Shown here: piece by piece, positions 54,501 through 64,000 of the stretch | How positions within the stretch are numbered: the stretch's first letter is position 1 | How the letters are laid out: the number at the start of each line of letters is the position of its first letter | NCBI GenBank assembly: GCA_020740775.1 | Contig: JAHEWK010000001.1 | Span: forward strand, 5,332,001 to 5,396,000 | From: Ilyonectria destructans | Taxonomy: Eukaryota > Ascomycota > Sordariomycetes > Hypocreales > Nectriaceae | Reading direction: 5' to 3' | Length of the DNA stretch: 64,000 nt | Notes under the pieces: model-generated | The model's input: only the letters and a program-made list of their open reading frames with translations | Told to the model about the DNA's origin: nothing | Database searches by the model: none | Made by a program: the position numbers and the translations under genes

Positions 54501-57500
54501 GTGCTCCCATTTTGACGTTCCCTCATGGCAACATTGACGACGAGATAGAGAGGCGACGGCGATCATGCACGCACATTGACTAACGAGCAGGAGGGAAACT
54601 CCGCGACACAGGCGTCAAGCGGTTCCTAACACGGCCGCATCGGGTCGCCTGTCTGAACCCTGTGATTGGGTCCGCAGGATATTCTGAAGCTTAGCTCGAA
54701 GAATCCCAGAGACAATCTCCAGCCGGATGTGCCCCGGCTACCAGCTCAAGTCTGTTGAGCGGGTAGGGAGAAGATGACCAGCAGAGAGGCGTGCCGTCTC
54801 GTGCGCCAGGGATGCCCATGCCGTCAACCTCCTGCGCCTGCAACTCCGATGGTCAGGGCGGCGACACTTCCAGGGCCGAGGCTACCGTATCATATGAGCT
54901 CTCGGGCCTGTTCATAACCCGGATCTCGAAATCAGCCTGTTCACTTGCCCATCACAAGCGTACCAAAACACCGAGCTACTGTGGGGTCCGAGAGATTGCA
55001 AGCCATCATCACCACCTTGTTCCGGTGTGGACCACCGAACAAGGGCGAGGCCACTGGTTTTAGCGTCCTCTTACCCAGGCTCTCCGCGTTGTCTCCGCGA
55101 AACCAAAGAGCGCAATCGAAATTATCCCAACCGACCAAGACCAGGTGGCTTAATTATTAGATCCGGAAATGATTCTGACGCTACTTGGTCAACTAAGGCT
55201 GATGCCAGCTATACTACCAGTCGCAATCCCACTCGCGGGCACGACGTCAGTGGCCTAATGTTTTAAAGCCACCGTAAGATACCATGCCATATACCTCGTG
55301 TACTCTTACTACTACCGGATCCAGATGCCATCATTTAAGACCTTTGAAGGGAGTCCCATCCTGTCTCTGTTATTAGCGAGCAACTCCACACCGAGTGTCG
55401 TCCTGTCTCAAACATTCCGGCTTCCTCACCCACGTTATGAGCAATATTGATCGGGTTAAGATTGCCTATCTGCGCCTCTCTCACCTCGTGTTGTTGGTTG
55501 AGGGCGCTATAGCTCTCAGAGGAGGACGGGCCATGTGGATGTTTGATTACACCTCCAGCGTACCGAGCTTCCCGGCCAGACGAGGTGGTCCGTTCGTCGT
55601 CTTGCCCACGCGAACCGGAGAGTCGTGTTCCAGAAACTTGTCTCCCAAGATGAAGAATCGACGCTACTTAGGGCACGTCACTGCGGGTGCATGTGTAAAA
55701 ACTTCCCAGGTCAGCACAGGTACAATTGTGCCTTACGTCAGGGCGATGCCACCTTGTGCTTGCACCGCAGGATTTTGTGATATGCATAGTCGCTTTGCAC
55801 ACTACTATGGTCAGTGGCCGCAACGACAGAAGTAACACTACGACCCGAATTTAGGCGTCCCTAACAGATACTACGGAGTACATATGGCGCAGATAATGGC
55901 TGTCCCCCTCCTCTCTCGAAAGGGCCAGCAGCTCGAACCGAAATGAGCCGTCTAAGGATTGTCTTGGTACCCCTCTCAGAGGTCGCAGTGCGACTCCCTG
56001 GGCTGAGTCCGTATCCGCATCGCCATGATCCGCGCGACATTTCCATGTGAGCACTGTTTTGATCGAGTCCAAGTCAGCCCCTCTTGGGCTGTTACCATTT
56101 CCATGTTAGGAAGCCCACGTAATGAGGGATGGGGCCCTCGACACAACATCAGGCCATTGGAAGACACTAGCTAGGCTTGAATGTGGTTGTGCTCTTCCAA
56201 AGCCGACCGGCTGAACGACGCATCTCGGATCTATACCATGCTCCAAACTGGAGATCAGGTTGAAGAAACAACCCCCACCACCTTAGGCCATCGGACATGA
56301 GAAGCCATCGTCACCCCTCGACACAGACATTTACTCACACTTGCCCACGCTTGCCCCTTTGTTGCAGACTGCATCAGCCAGCCAGCTTTCATCTCACTCG
56401 GGGGTCTGCAGGAAACGGCTACGTCTCGCCGCCGCTTTAGACAGCATCAACCGTCCATTCGGACATCAGGAATCAAGGCTGCAGGACAGGGATATGGCCC
56501 GAGCAACCCAGAAAGTCCAGAGCAAAGAAGCCTCAGAGACTCCCGAGGGGGCAGGAATCCAGGATTACTAGCACACAGACCCTTGCGAAGGCTGAGTCAA
56601 GTGTGGGAGGAGGGGGCCTCGTCAAGGTGAAACGCGCCTGCGGGACTGCGTCAGGAAGTCATTCTCGTTTCTGATGCCTCAAGACTCCGCCGGCGCTAAT
56701 GGCACCCGCCCCTCTTCAGTGACCCTCCAGGTGAGACACGCCCCCTCCAACACGGTCTCTGTGTGTTTGTGAGTCTTTGGCGAGCCCAGTTTCCCACCCA
56801 GCCACGCGCTACGCTGCTCGTCCAATTCTTGTTTGTGGACCACGTCGAATCAATCGCATCATTGTCATCTTTGGGTGTTCATTGGGCGCAAGAGTAGCTT
56901 TTGTGGGCCAATGGGTTCGGTTGGAGAAGCCGGTGCGAGCGCCAGCGCCAGTGTTGAAGAGTCAGCGATGGAGGACAGAGCATTCCCCAGAGATACCGCG
57001 AGACGCCCATCCGGGAAGCACAGTACTGGTGGCACTCTGCTCGTGGTCTCCGTGTGTTGTTGACGACATGTGGCTGTCGGCTCTATTCCATTTCTGAACC
57101 GTCACAACCATTCGTTTACATGTCGTCCATGAAATGCGAAGCAGAGTCTAACAAAACGCTACTTTGTCTTGAATGAAGCAGGAAGGCTGCGTAGCTCAGT
57201 CATGCCCTTTAGAACGAGTAGCTTATTGGTCACAGCGATGACCACCGATTGCATTAATGCTCCTTCGTCCGAAGCCTTTGCAGGCTCGGACCCCTGAAGG
57301 TGGCGGCCAGAATGCTCGACCGAGTGGCAACCTTTTTGGCGGTGCATTATTCGCCTCCATCATGACCAGTCACATACGCAAATCCCGAGCGGTTTGATCT
57401 CCAGGCCCTGAACTGGCTGCTTGATCGTCCCGCGCCAACGGCGAACCAACTCTCACCGTCTTAAGTGATGGTGAGCTCGGACTAGATCCAACTTGAACGC

Positions 57501-60500
57501 GTTTATAGCTGCGCAGGGCTTGAGGGCTTGCATTCCCAATGCTCTTAGACACGAAAGCGGGAAAGGCTCACATGTGGTCGGGCTACAGTAGCATCGGCTA
57601 TCAGGAATCACCTGCAAAGCCCCTTGGGCAATTTTAATTTTCGCCATCACGACAGGCTGCACTTGGGAAACACAATTGGACAGGGTCCTCATCGGATCAA
57701 ACGGTGTGATGACGGGTTCGAGGCCGCCTGTGTTCTCATACCATCACTTGTTGCCAGACCGCAGGAGGGCGTAGTGAGGAAACCACAGGCGCTGTTCACC
57801 GTCATGTGCCAGTGACTGGCGATCTGCCGGAGGTGTGGTCGTTTTTCCTGGCCGCGCATGCAGCTAAATTTCCATCAACAAGCTTCTAGCCCTACCATCG
57901 TCTTACATACGTACAGGCCACGGCAAAGAACGGGATCCAGGAGTCACAAAACACAGAGGGCGTTTAGCTCGCCAATCTGATCTGATCAGTGAGGGCATAT
58001 GGATCCACTGGGCCTCGGGGATTTGGCCTGCCTGACTGCAGAAACACAGAAGACACAAAACTGATGAAGAAATGGGGGGCGTCAGGGTGTGGGAGAGTGG
58101 CGAAGAAAGAATCAAACCTATCCAACGGGCCGTTGTGACGCTCGACGCTGGCGTTTCAGAGCCTGGCTAGAGTCCAAAATTAGTACGACCTTATCCCGAA
58201 ACACCCAATCAACGGCCTGAGGAGCTGACTCCCTGGCGGCACGCAGATGCTCCATGGGGAAGGGTCCAGTTTAGGATCCTGTTCTGGGCAACGATTGGCT
58301 CCGCCAGATTCAGAGCCCAACCTCAACTTCATGCTTCATCATCGCCCACTTCCCCTCCAGCCTCGCCCACCCGGCACGGGCCAGAAATAGCAGCTACCCA
58401 TGGTCGTGGCCGATCTGACTGTGGCCTGAAGAGTGGGTGGGTCGAGCTCCCGAGCCGCTCTTCATCGCGGAATCACAAAGCTGAGATGACATCTCGACCA
58501 GACGATGTGTCCAAAGGCTTCATCGTCCCCTCCAGGTCGGCGCCAACTGAAGGATGAAAAAGACAGGGGCTGGAAATAGAACCTGGTTCTGTTGAGTGAT
58601 GGAGCGGGGGCCTTTGGTTCAGCTTGTCGGCATCTCCAGTCCAGGCCTCGAGAGACCAGCCCGGACAACCTTCCTCGTTCAGACTGTTTAGCTCGGTGAG
58701 GAGGCGGTATGGTATCCCACAAGCGTCCTCGCTTCCATACTTCTCCGCCAAACGCCAACTCCGAATGCTACTATCTCTGGGGATATCTTGACTCGGCACA
58801 GTTCTTGGAGACTATTTTCAGATCTTAGCTGGTCTATCTTGTCAAAATAGCCCGGCTAACAGGCCTGAAACAGCCCAGGCTCGATGATTGAGCCATTGAA
58901 ACAATGGCATCTTCTCCAGCAGCAAGCACCACCGCCACTGCCACCGTCACCACCGCCACTATCCACCACACTGGGTCGGGGAGGAGGGAATCGTCTCTTT
59001 TCCCCGAGTACGTGCCTTGCATGAAGTGAGACGGCCGATCTTATCGTCATCCAGGCGTGGGGACGGGGGGTTGTAAGCCGGCGCAAACTCGGCCCCGGTC
59101 TACTTGGTCCCCAGTCTAAGTGGAAGACTCGGTTGCAACTCTTTGACTGGACTAGCGCTGGGATTCCGCGTACCTGACCTGGGGATATCTGTTCCTTCTC
59201 GTGCAGAAGCCGAAACCTCATGGGGAGTCCCTGCTCCCGCGCTCAGGTACATGAAACGCCCAAGGGGTAGCCACACGATCTTCCAGAACATCTTGAAGCA
59301 GGCAGTCACGCATCTCAGACACCAAGGCCCTCGCCTCCAAGTTTGTTTCCGGGGTACCAAGGGTCCAGATCCCGTGGCTTTGCTAGCAGTGTCCACTAGG
59401 CCTTGCAGATACGACCAGTTGGCGATGTTACTGTGCCTGACCCGGTTGCACTCTTCCCTCGCTGCTTGACTCATGTCCCCAGCGGCCATCTGAGTCTCGA
59501 TCCTTGACCATGGACCGTGGTCCCTCATCTGCCGCTACTGTGGCAAATGGCGAATAGGCAATCCGGGTGGCGGGTTAAGGTCGGGCCCGTTGCGTCTTCT
59601 TGCTTCTTTCGGCCGGCCGTGACAAGCCGTTGCGCCGTTAACACCGTTGAAAACAGCCAACTCCTGCATATGGTCACTCGGCTTGGTTCGTCTTTTCCCA
59701 AGAGCGGTTCCTGGATTCACCCTCCTCTCTCCATCACAGTGGCTGGCGGGGCTTGCAGGATCCTCTAGCCTCGGGCTTGTCCATGTAAAACGACGCATCT
59801 CAAACTTGACATTAAGCTCGTCGGTATCTCCCTTGAGGGCTTGCAGTAAGCTCCCGCGCCAAGGTCATCAGCGGCCTTTCCTTGCCGGTAGGGCGCGCGT
59901 GGATCTAAGCGTAAGTCTTGGGCGATGCGGATCTTCTTTCCCAGGTTCAAAGCTCCGAGGTGGAGTTGTCGGACAGGTTCAATACCCTGGCTCCCAGGGA
60001 TGTTCCTCAACAACGGAATTGTCCATCTCTTCTTCGGCGGCACGGCACCGTGATTTGGGGCTGAATTTCTCGCCGCCATCGTGTTCCTTCATTCATGGAG
60101 ACCTTTCTCGATCAAGGAGCGGTCCATGGCGATATCCGGACGGACCCATGACCCCACGTCCCATCGCGTACCATTGAAGCCCCCTATCGTGAAACAGCCA
60201 TGGCTCCGTGAAGCAGGCATCCCCGGCACGACAGCATTAACTTGCCCGGCGGCAAACCCACTTCTCGGCGGTCCCCGACTGGTTGACGCTGCTTCGTGAG
60301 CTTCTCATCACAGGTTATCCCCGGGCTTGCCAGCCACTTGAGGGTTTTGGCCGAGACGGGAGAGCGAAAGCCCCAACTGAGGCCCCATTATCCGCCCCAG
60401 GAGACCTGCGCTTCCGCACGACGAGGTCGATCGGCTGGCGGGTGTGTTTCATAGGGCATCTCCCATGCAAAGAATATTCTCCGAGTGGGCGAGCTGCGGG

Positions 60501-60804
60501 CAGAGCGGTGCTAGAGGCGGCGCGTAGGGGCTAGCTGTATCAGATTATTTGATGCATCGATGAATTCGGGCATGTCATTGTGTCATCTGTTTCTTCTCTT
60601 GTCAGCCTCGGGGTCGAGCGCCATCCATACCGGATGCGGAAGTATTTCCTTGTCTGGTGATAACTAGGGATCTGTAGCTAGGCCTCGCCGATGTAGGCCT
60701 TTTGTCATGTACTGTGCCGCTATCAAGCCTGTCAGCCAAGCTTGTTTTGACAACCGAAAGGGTCAAAGCGAGTAACAGAATTTCGTATAGCGGGGAGCGA
60801 TGAA
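54501..60804. other. 6.3-kb intergenic region, no supported gene
   Basis: Frames are short, overlapping on both strands, and show no family motif. A trinucleotide-like run (ACCGCC/ACCGTC type) lies at about 58,920-58,960. The longest frame (59,647-60,177, plus) has Ser/Pro/Arg-rich chance composition. Non-coding transcripts or distal ste12 control elements could lie here, but nothing in the sequence shows them. Confidence 0.5.
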
Positions 60805-61401
60805 CTAACTGAACGGAGTCATGACAAATCGCAAGGTTGTGTCAATGTCTTGACGCGTTTTGACTATTTTGGTGTGCGGTGTGGAATGGTGTAGGGTAGA
60901 CGACGCGTTGAGGCGGTCTTTCACTTGGGAACTACAGAATTTGGCAAGTTCATCGAGTACAAGAGTATACAGGACTTTGATAGTAGTGCATTTATTTAGA
61001 ATGGCTTTTAATTGTTGGTTTTCACGCTTGTTTCGGTATCTGATACATCGTACTTGTTTGCTGCGCAATTGGAGACAAGATACGCGTTGACTGATGAACA
61101 CAAGGGTTGCAAATAATACCAGAACATAACATCCTGTGTTAAGACCCAATAGAGTCAGCGATGGTAACGAGACGGACATATTGGCAAAAGTTTCACTGCG
61201 TATAGTAGAGGGTATCATAAGTTTATCCTGTCCCCTGTCTGTACATATCTCCAAACGCCAGGCCAGAATCCAAGAGCCGCGATGGCACGAAACACCAAAA
61301 TCTCCGAGTTTCCTTCCCATACATTCGCCAAAACGCAGATCAAGTGTCGTGCGTTTCGGGACAACGCGCGTCTTCTGGGTTAAATCGAGAACATTCGACA
61401 T
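60805..61401 (-). CDS. doubtful hypothetical protein with one membrane segment
   Basis: A 198-residue frame beginning 19 bp after the stop of the membrane-protein locus upstream. It has one hydrophobic stretch (LNTGCYVLVLFATLVFIS, about residue 88-105) and a basic, Cys-containing C-terminal half. No homology is recognised. It may simply be 3' UTR of the neighbouring gene. Confidence 0.25.
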   Translation of the reverse strand: MSNVLDLTQKTRVVPKRTTLDLRFGECMGRKLGDFGVSCHRGSWILAWRLEICTDRGQDKLMIPSTIRSETFANMSVSLPSLTLLGLNTGCYVLVLFATLVFISQRVSCLQLRSKQVRCIRYRNKRENQQLKAILNKCTTIKVLYTLVLDELAKFCSSQVKDRLNASSTLHHSTPHTKIVKTRQDIDTTLRFVMTPFS

Positions 61402-61419
61402 GATGACGAAAATGTGGCT

Positions 61420-63032
61420 TTAGATGAATGGAAATATTCGCTCAACCGAGCTGTAGACCCCTGCAGGCTGTGACCGAAGACTGATCAAGTCCTCAATGTA
61501 GAAATAGAGCCGACAAAAAATGTAGAGAACTGTTGGAAAGAAAAACGCGCTCGTCCACCTCAGCGGAATCTCCATATCTGGGTCTTGATCCGGTGAGATA
61601 TTTCTGAGGCTTGCAGCCCAAGTCTTGAGGTTCGTCATAGATCTGGGTAGTCGCCGCTCAAGCTCCGTATTGTCGGAACTGATGGGTTCTTGGGTTGGGG
61701 AAGGGACCCGAGTAACTGGGTATGAAATCATCTCATGGTGAGGCGACACCTTGGGTAGAAGTGATCGCTGACCATTCCTATCTCGATATGATACGTAAGT
61801 GAAGTAGAAGGTGCCGACGAGGGAGTAAGCAGCGTGATAGATGGCGCAAACCCGCCAGATTACGTGCTCAGCTCTGGTCGGGAATGCAAAAAACCAGGCT
61901 CCTAGGAAGGATACACAGAAAGGGACCAGGACAAGAAGAGCCAAGGGGATGAGATACACATCGGGATGGGCCCATTCCAGCGGGTACCAAATGTCACTAG
62001 GAATTCTGTCCCAGGGTGTAGCAGTGACCTCGCGACCGAAAAGAGGCAGATGTAGTCGAAAGCTGACGTTGGAGTAGTATGCCCAGTGCCTGTCAAAATG
62101 GAAGTTGTGACGTGATAGAAAGGCGAGTGGCGTTCTATACCAAGTATGTTGAAGTTCCGGATGCGTCTAGTTGATCGGGTTAGCAAGATAAAGCCAATTG
62201 CTAGGAGCACACGCACCGAAGTTCTCGCAGTTCGGCGAATATCTAGAATTGTCCGGTTGTCCCGAGTACGGAGCACCGTTGCGGACGATATAACGGGTTT
62301 GAAGTACCAGGCGACAGAAGTCCCCAACATGAGGAATGAAAATGTAATCGTGGTCAGCTCAAGGGTAGTAATGGGATACCCTTGTCCGATGCGCCAGAAC
62401 TCGTTGACAAGAAAGAAGAAGACCTGTCCAAGGGTGAGTATCCTAGGATAGGTTAGCATTCGACCAAGACAGCATGAAACAGCCAATAGAGGTGATGTAC
62501 TTAGTCAAGTTATCGGATTTATTTCTATCCCGGATATCATCGTTCGTCAAGGCCGGAAAGTCAACGTGCTGATGCTGCACCAAATAGAAGAGTTGTTCAG
62601 CATCAATGGGGAACCCGTTGGGATAATCCGGACTAGTGAGGATAAAGCCCCCCATATCGGCGAAGAAGGCATGCGTTAACGACCATTCTCGTCCTTGAAG
62701 GATCTCTGGATGCGCATTGAATTTCTGCTTCAAGTTAGACTCGAGATCTGGCTGGGTGAGTCAAAGACACCGACCTTGACACTTCTGCGGGCATTAAAAA
62801 GCTGCCCGCCAGCTAAGCCGAACAAATAATCCGGCCCAAGAAGGCCGATACAGGCTAGGTTGAGTCTATCGATGACTTCGTGGTACCATTCGTCCTTTGG
62901 CGATGGGACGTTGGGATGTGTCGATACTCACACGCAAAGCGCGATTGTCAGACAGCAAGACCACAAAATATCAAGACTGCCACGATCGGAGTTTGATGGC
63001 ATCCAGCTAACCGAAGCTGTGCTATTCGACAT
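61420..63032 (-). pseudogene. fungal multi-pass membrane protein with internal nonsense codon
   Basis: The downstream part is well preserved: LTHAFFADMGGFIL, FPIDAEQLFYLVQ, DRNKSD, GYPITTLELTTITF, YFKP and a C-terminal half with about four hydrophobic helices. This is a common uncharacterised Pezizomycotina membrane-protein family. Two normal introns (62443-62500 and 62167-62216) join these parts in frame to the stop at 61,420. The N-terminal exon from ATG 63,032 (SLDILWSCCLTIALCV) runs into TGA at 62,928-62,930 and continues in the same frame as VSTHPNVPSPKDEWYHEVID and LLGPDYLFGLAGGQLFNARR, where the family has Trp. A second frame change near 62,770 would need a 35-nt intron or an indel. 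A pseudogene is most likely; an unusual intron removing the stop is the alternative. Confidence 0.6.
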
Positions 63033-63681
63033 GCTGGGTTGCTGGTATGTGGTGTCAGTAAGAGAACAATAGGATGTAGGAGGTTGTGAGCGAGCAGTCG
63101 AGCTGGCCACAACAAGAAATAGATCATGAAATTCCTCGTCATCTGCCTAGAGCGGCTGTGCCTAGAGCGACTGCTGCAGTTATGAACCCTGGGGTACAAT
63201 AATTATCCTTAAGTTGTTGGCTCTAGTACCAACAATCGCTTCCCAGCGGCAAGCCATGGCTGTTGGTTGGCTGCGACTGGGTTTCCAGCGGCTGCGCCTC
63301 CACCTTACATAGGACGAGGACCACTACGTTTCGGCACTGAGATAGGGGACACACGACTCGACTTAGTTTAGGTGACTTGGTTAAGCACATCCCATCTGGT
63401 ATGGGAATTTAGTAAATAGAGTGAGTAACTCAGGAAGGCTGAGGAATAAAAACAACCATGATGCATCAGTGGAACCAACGAAAAACCAGATATTCGACCC
63501 TGGAAACCCTGGAAACACTGGCAAGAATGAGAGAGCAAAAAAGAGTGGCAGACATCAGAAACGCAGCCTTTTGAACACCCTATATACACGTAGTCGCTAC
63601 AACCATCCGCCCACATTCAACTTTCCAACATGCAACAACCACTGTCTTGTTGGTCTAGAAAGCGCAGCTTCTAAAGACCTC
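63033..63681. other. intergenic
   Basis: This holds the promoter side of the membrane-protein locus and the 3' flank of the coronin-like gene. No further gene seen. Confidence 0.5.
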
Positions 63682-63999
63682 TCAAGACCTCGCCTCTTCC
63701 AGCTCAAGCTCGAGTTGTCGGATGCGCTCGCTCTGGTCCTGCGAACCAGAGCCGACCTTGCGCTTGAGCGACTCGACCTCGGCGGCCAGGCTGGTGATGA
63801 TCTTGGTCTGGTTCTCAATCAACTCCTTAATCTGGGCCAGGGAGGGCTCGCCGCCGGAAGAGGAGGACGCGACGGCTCGGGGAGTCGAGGTGGTGGCGAC
63901 GGGCTTGATCGGAGAGGATGGCTTCACAGGAGAAGCGGGAGCAGCAGCGGGGATGGTCTGAGTCTTGACGGGAGCGGCAGCAGGCTTGGGCTCAGATCG
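63682..63999 (-). CDS. C-terminus of a probable coronin (5' part outside window)
   Basis: The frame is open to the right edge; 105 residues are visible. A Pro/Ala/Lys-rich linker (PAAAPVKTQTIPAAAP) leads into a terminal coiled coil with heptads: SLAQIKELIENQTKIITSLA, then AEVESLKRKVG, QDQSERIRQLELELEEARS and stop. The arrangement of a variable Pro-rich linker and a short trimerising coiled coil at the very end is that of fungal coronin (Crn1), the actin- and Arp2/3-binding protein with an N-terminal beta-propeller that would lie outside the window. The identification rests on the coiled-coil wording only and could be another actin-associated or coiled-coil protein. Confidence 0.55.
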   Translation of the reverse strand, partial: RSEPKPAAAPVKTQTIPAAAPASPVKPSSPIKPVATTSTPRAVASSSSGGEPSLAQIKELIENQTKIITSLAAEVESLKRKVGSGSQDQSERIRQLELELEEARS

Positions 64000-64000
64000 G

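Noticed and set aside
57185..57260. tRNA-like A-box (TAGCTCAGT)
   Set aside because: No D-loop GG pair, no B-box GTTCRANNC at the right distance and no acceptor-stem pairing.
59647..60177. 176-codon plus-strand frame
   Set aside because: No motif, biased Ser/Pro/Arg content, and equally open frames opposite.

Overview
The window is nuclear DNA of a filamentous ascomycete (Pezizomycotina, most likely a Sordariomycete and probably Hypocreales). The evidence is short GT-AG introns of about 45-130 nt with CTNA-type branch points just before the acceptor, no operons, and close matches to fungal families: Ste12 with two C2H2 fingers, Snf2/Sth1, Swc5, Faf1, Iba57, Phs1, thymine-7-hydroxylase and isoorotate decarboxylase. 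The species assignment is inference. I see no rRNA, tRNA, CRISPR array or intact transposon.

The left part (1 to about 24 kb) is accessory-like, gene-poor and full of decayed genes. It opens with the 3' end of an NLR/STAND-type gene carrying nine near-identical 33-residue HEAT repeats. Next comes a LaeA-like methyltransferase relic (2.7-3.8 kb) with six in-frame stops but recognisable introns. After an Ecm13-like acidic protein (7.6-8.4 kb) and 6 kb without a supported gene, there is a truncated SF1-type helicase pseudogene (14.4-16.2 kb, minus) abutting a 21-bp tandem repeat. A coiled-coil protein with a basic nuclear-localisation-like motif (19.1-20.1 kb) and a decayed coding region (20.4-23.9 kb) with a broken P-loop follow.

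The right part (24-54 kb) is a dense core block: Iba57 (mitochondrial Fe-S assembly), a DUF2235 hydrolase, a DNAJC17/Cwf23-like J protein, an isoorotate decarboxylase and a thymine-7-hydroxylase gene transcribed divergently from one 755-bp spacer, an APH-like kinase, the 3-hydroxyacyl-CoA dehydratase Phs1, a DUF676 serine hydrolase, the remodeller ATPase Snf21/Sth1, a WDR70-like WD protein, Swc5, Faf1 and the MAPK-regulated transcription factor Ste12. Splice models were built by hand and close in frame.

From 54 to 60.8 kb I see no supported gene. A multi-pass membrane protein with an apparent internal nonsense codon follows (61.4-63.0 kb, minus), and the window ends in the coiled-coil C-terminus of a probable coronin.

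The clearest functional unit is the divergent pair at 30.5-33.5 kb. Thymine-7-hydroxylase oxidises thymine stepwise to 5-carboxyuracil (isoorotate) and isoorotate decarboxylase converts that to uracil, so the two genes together encode the thymine-to-uracil salvage branch. Other notable points are a frame-preserving zinc-finger cassette exon in ste12, two non-GT splice donors (DUF2235 gene and faf1), and the concentration of pseudogenes left of about 24 kb.
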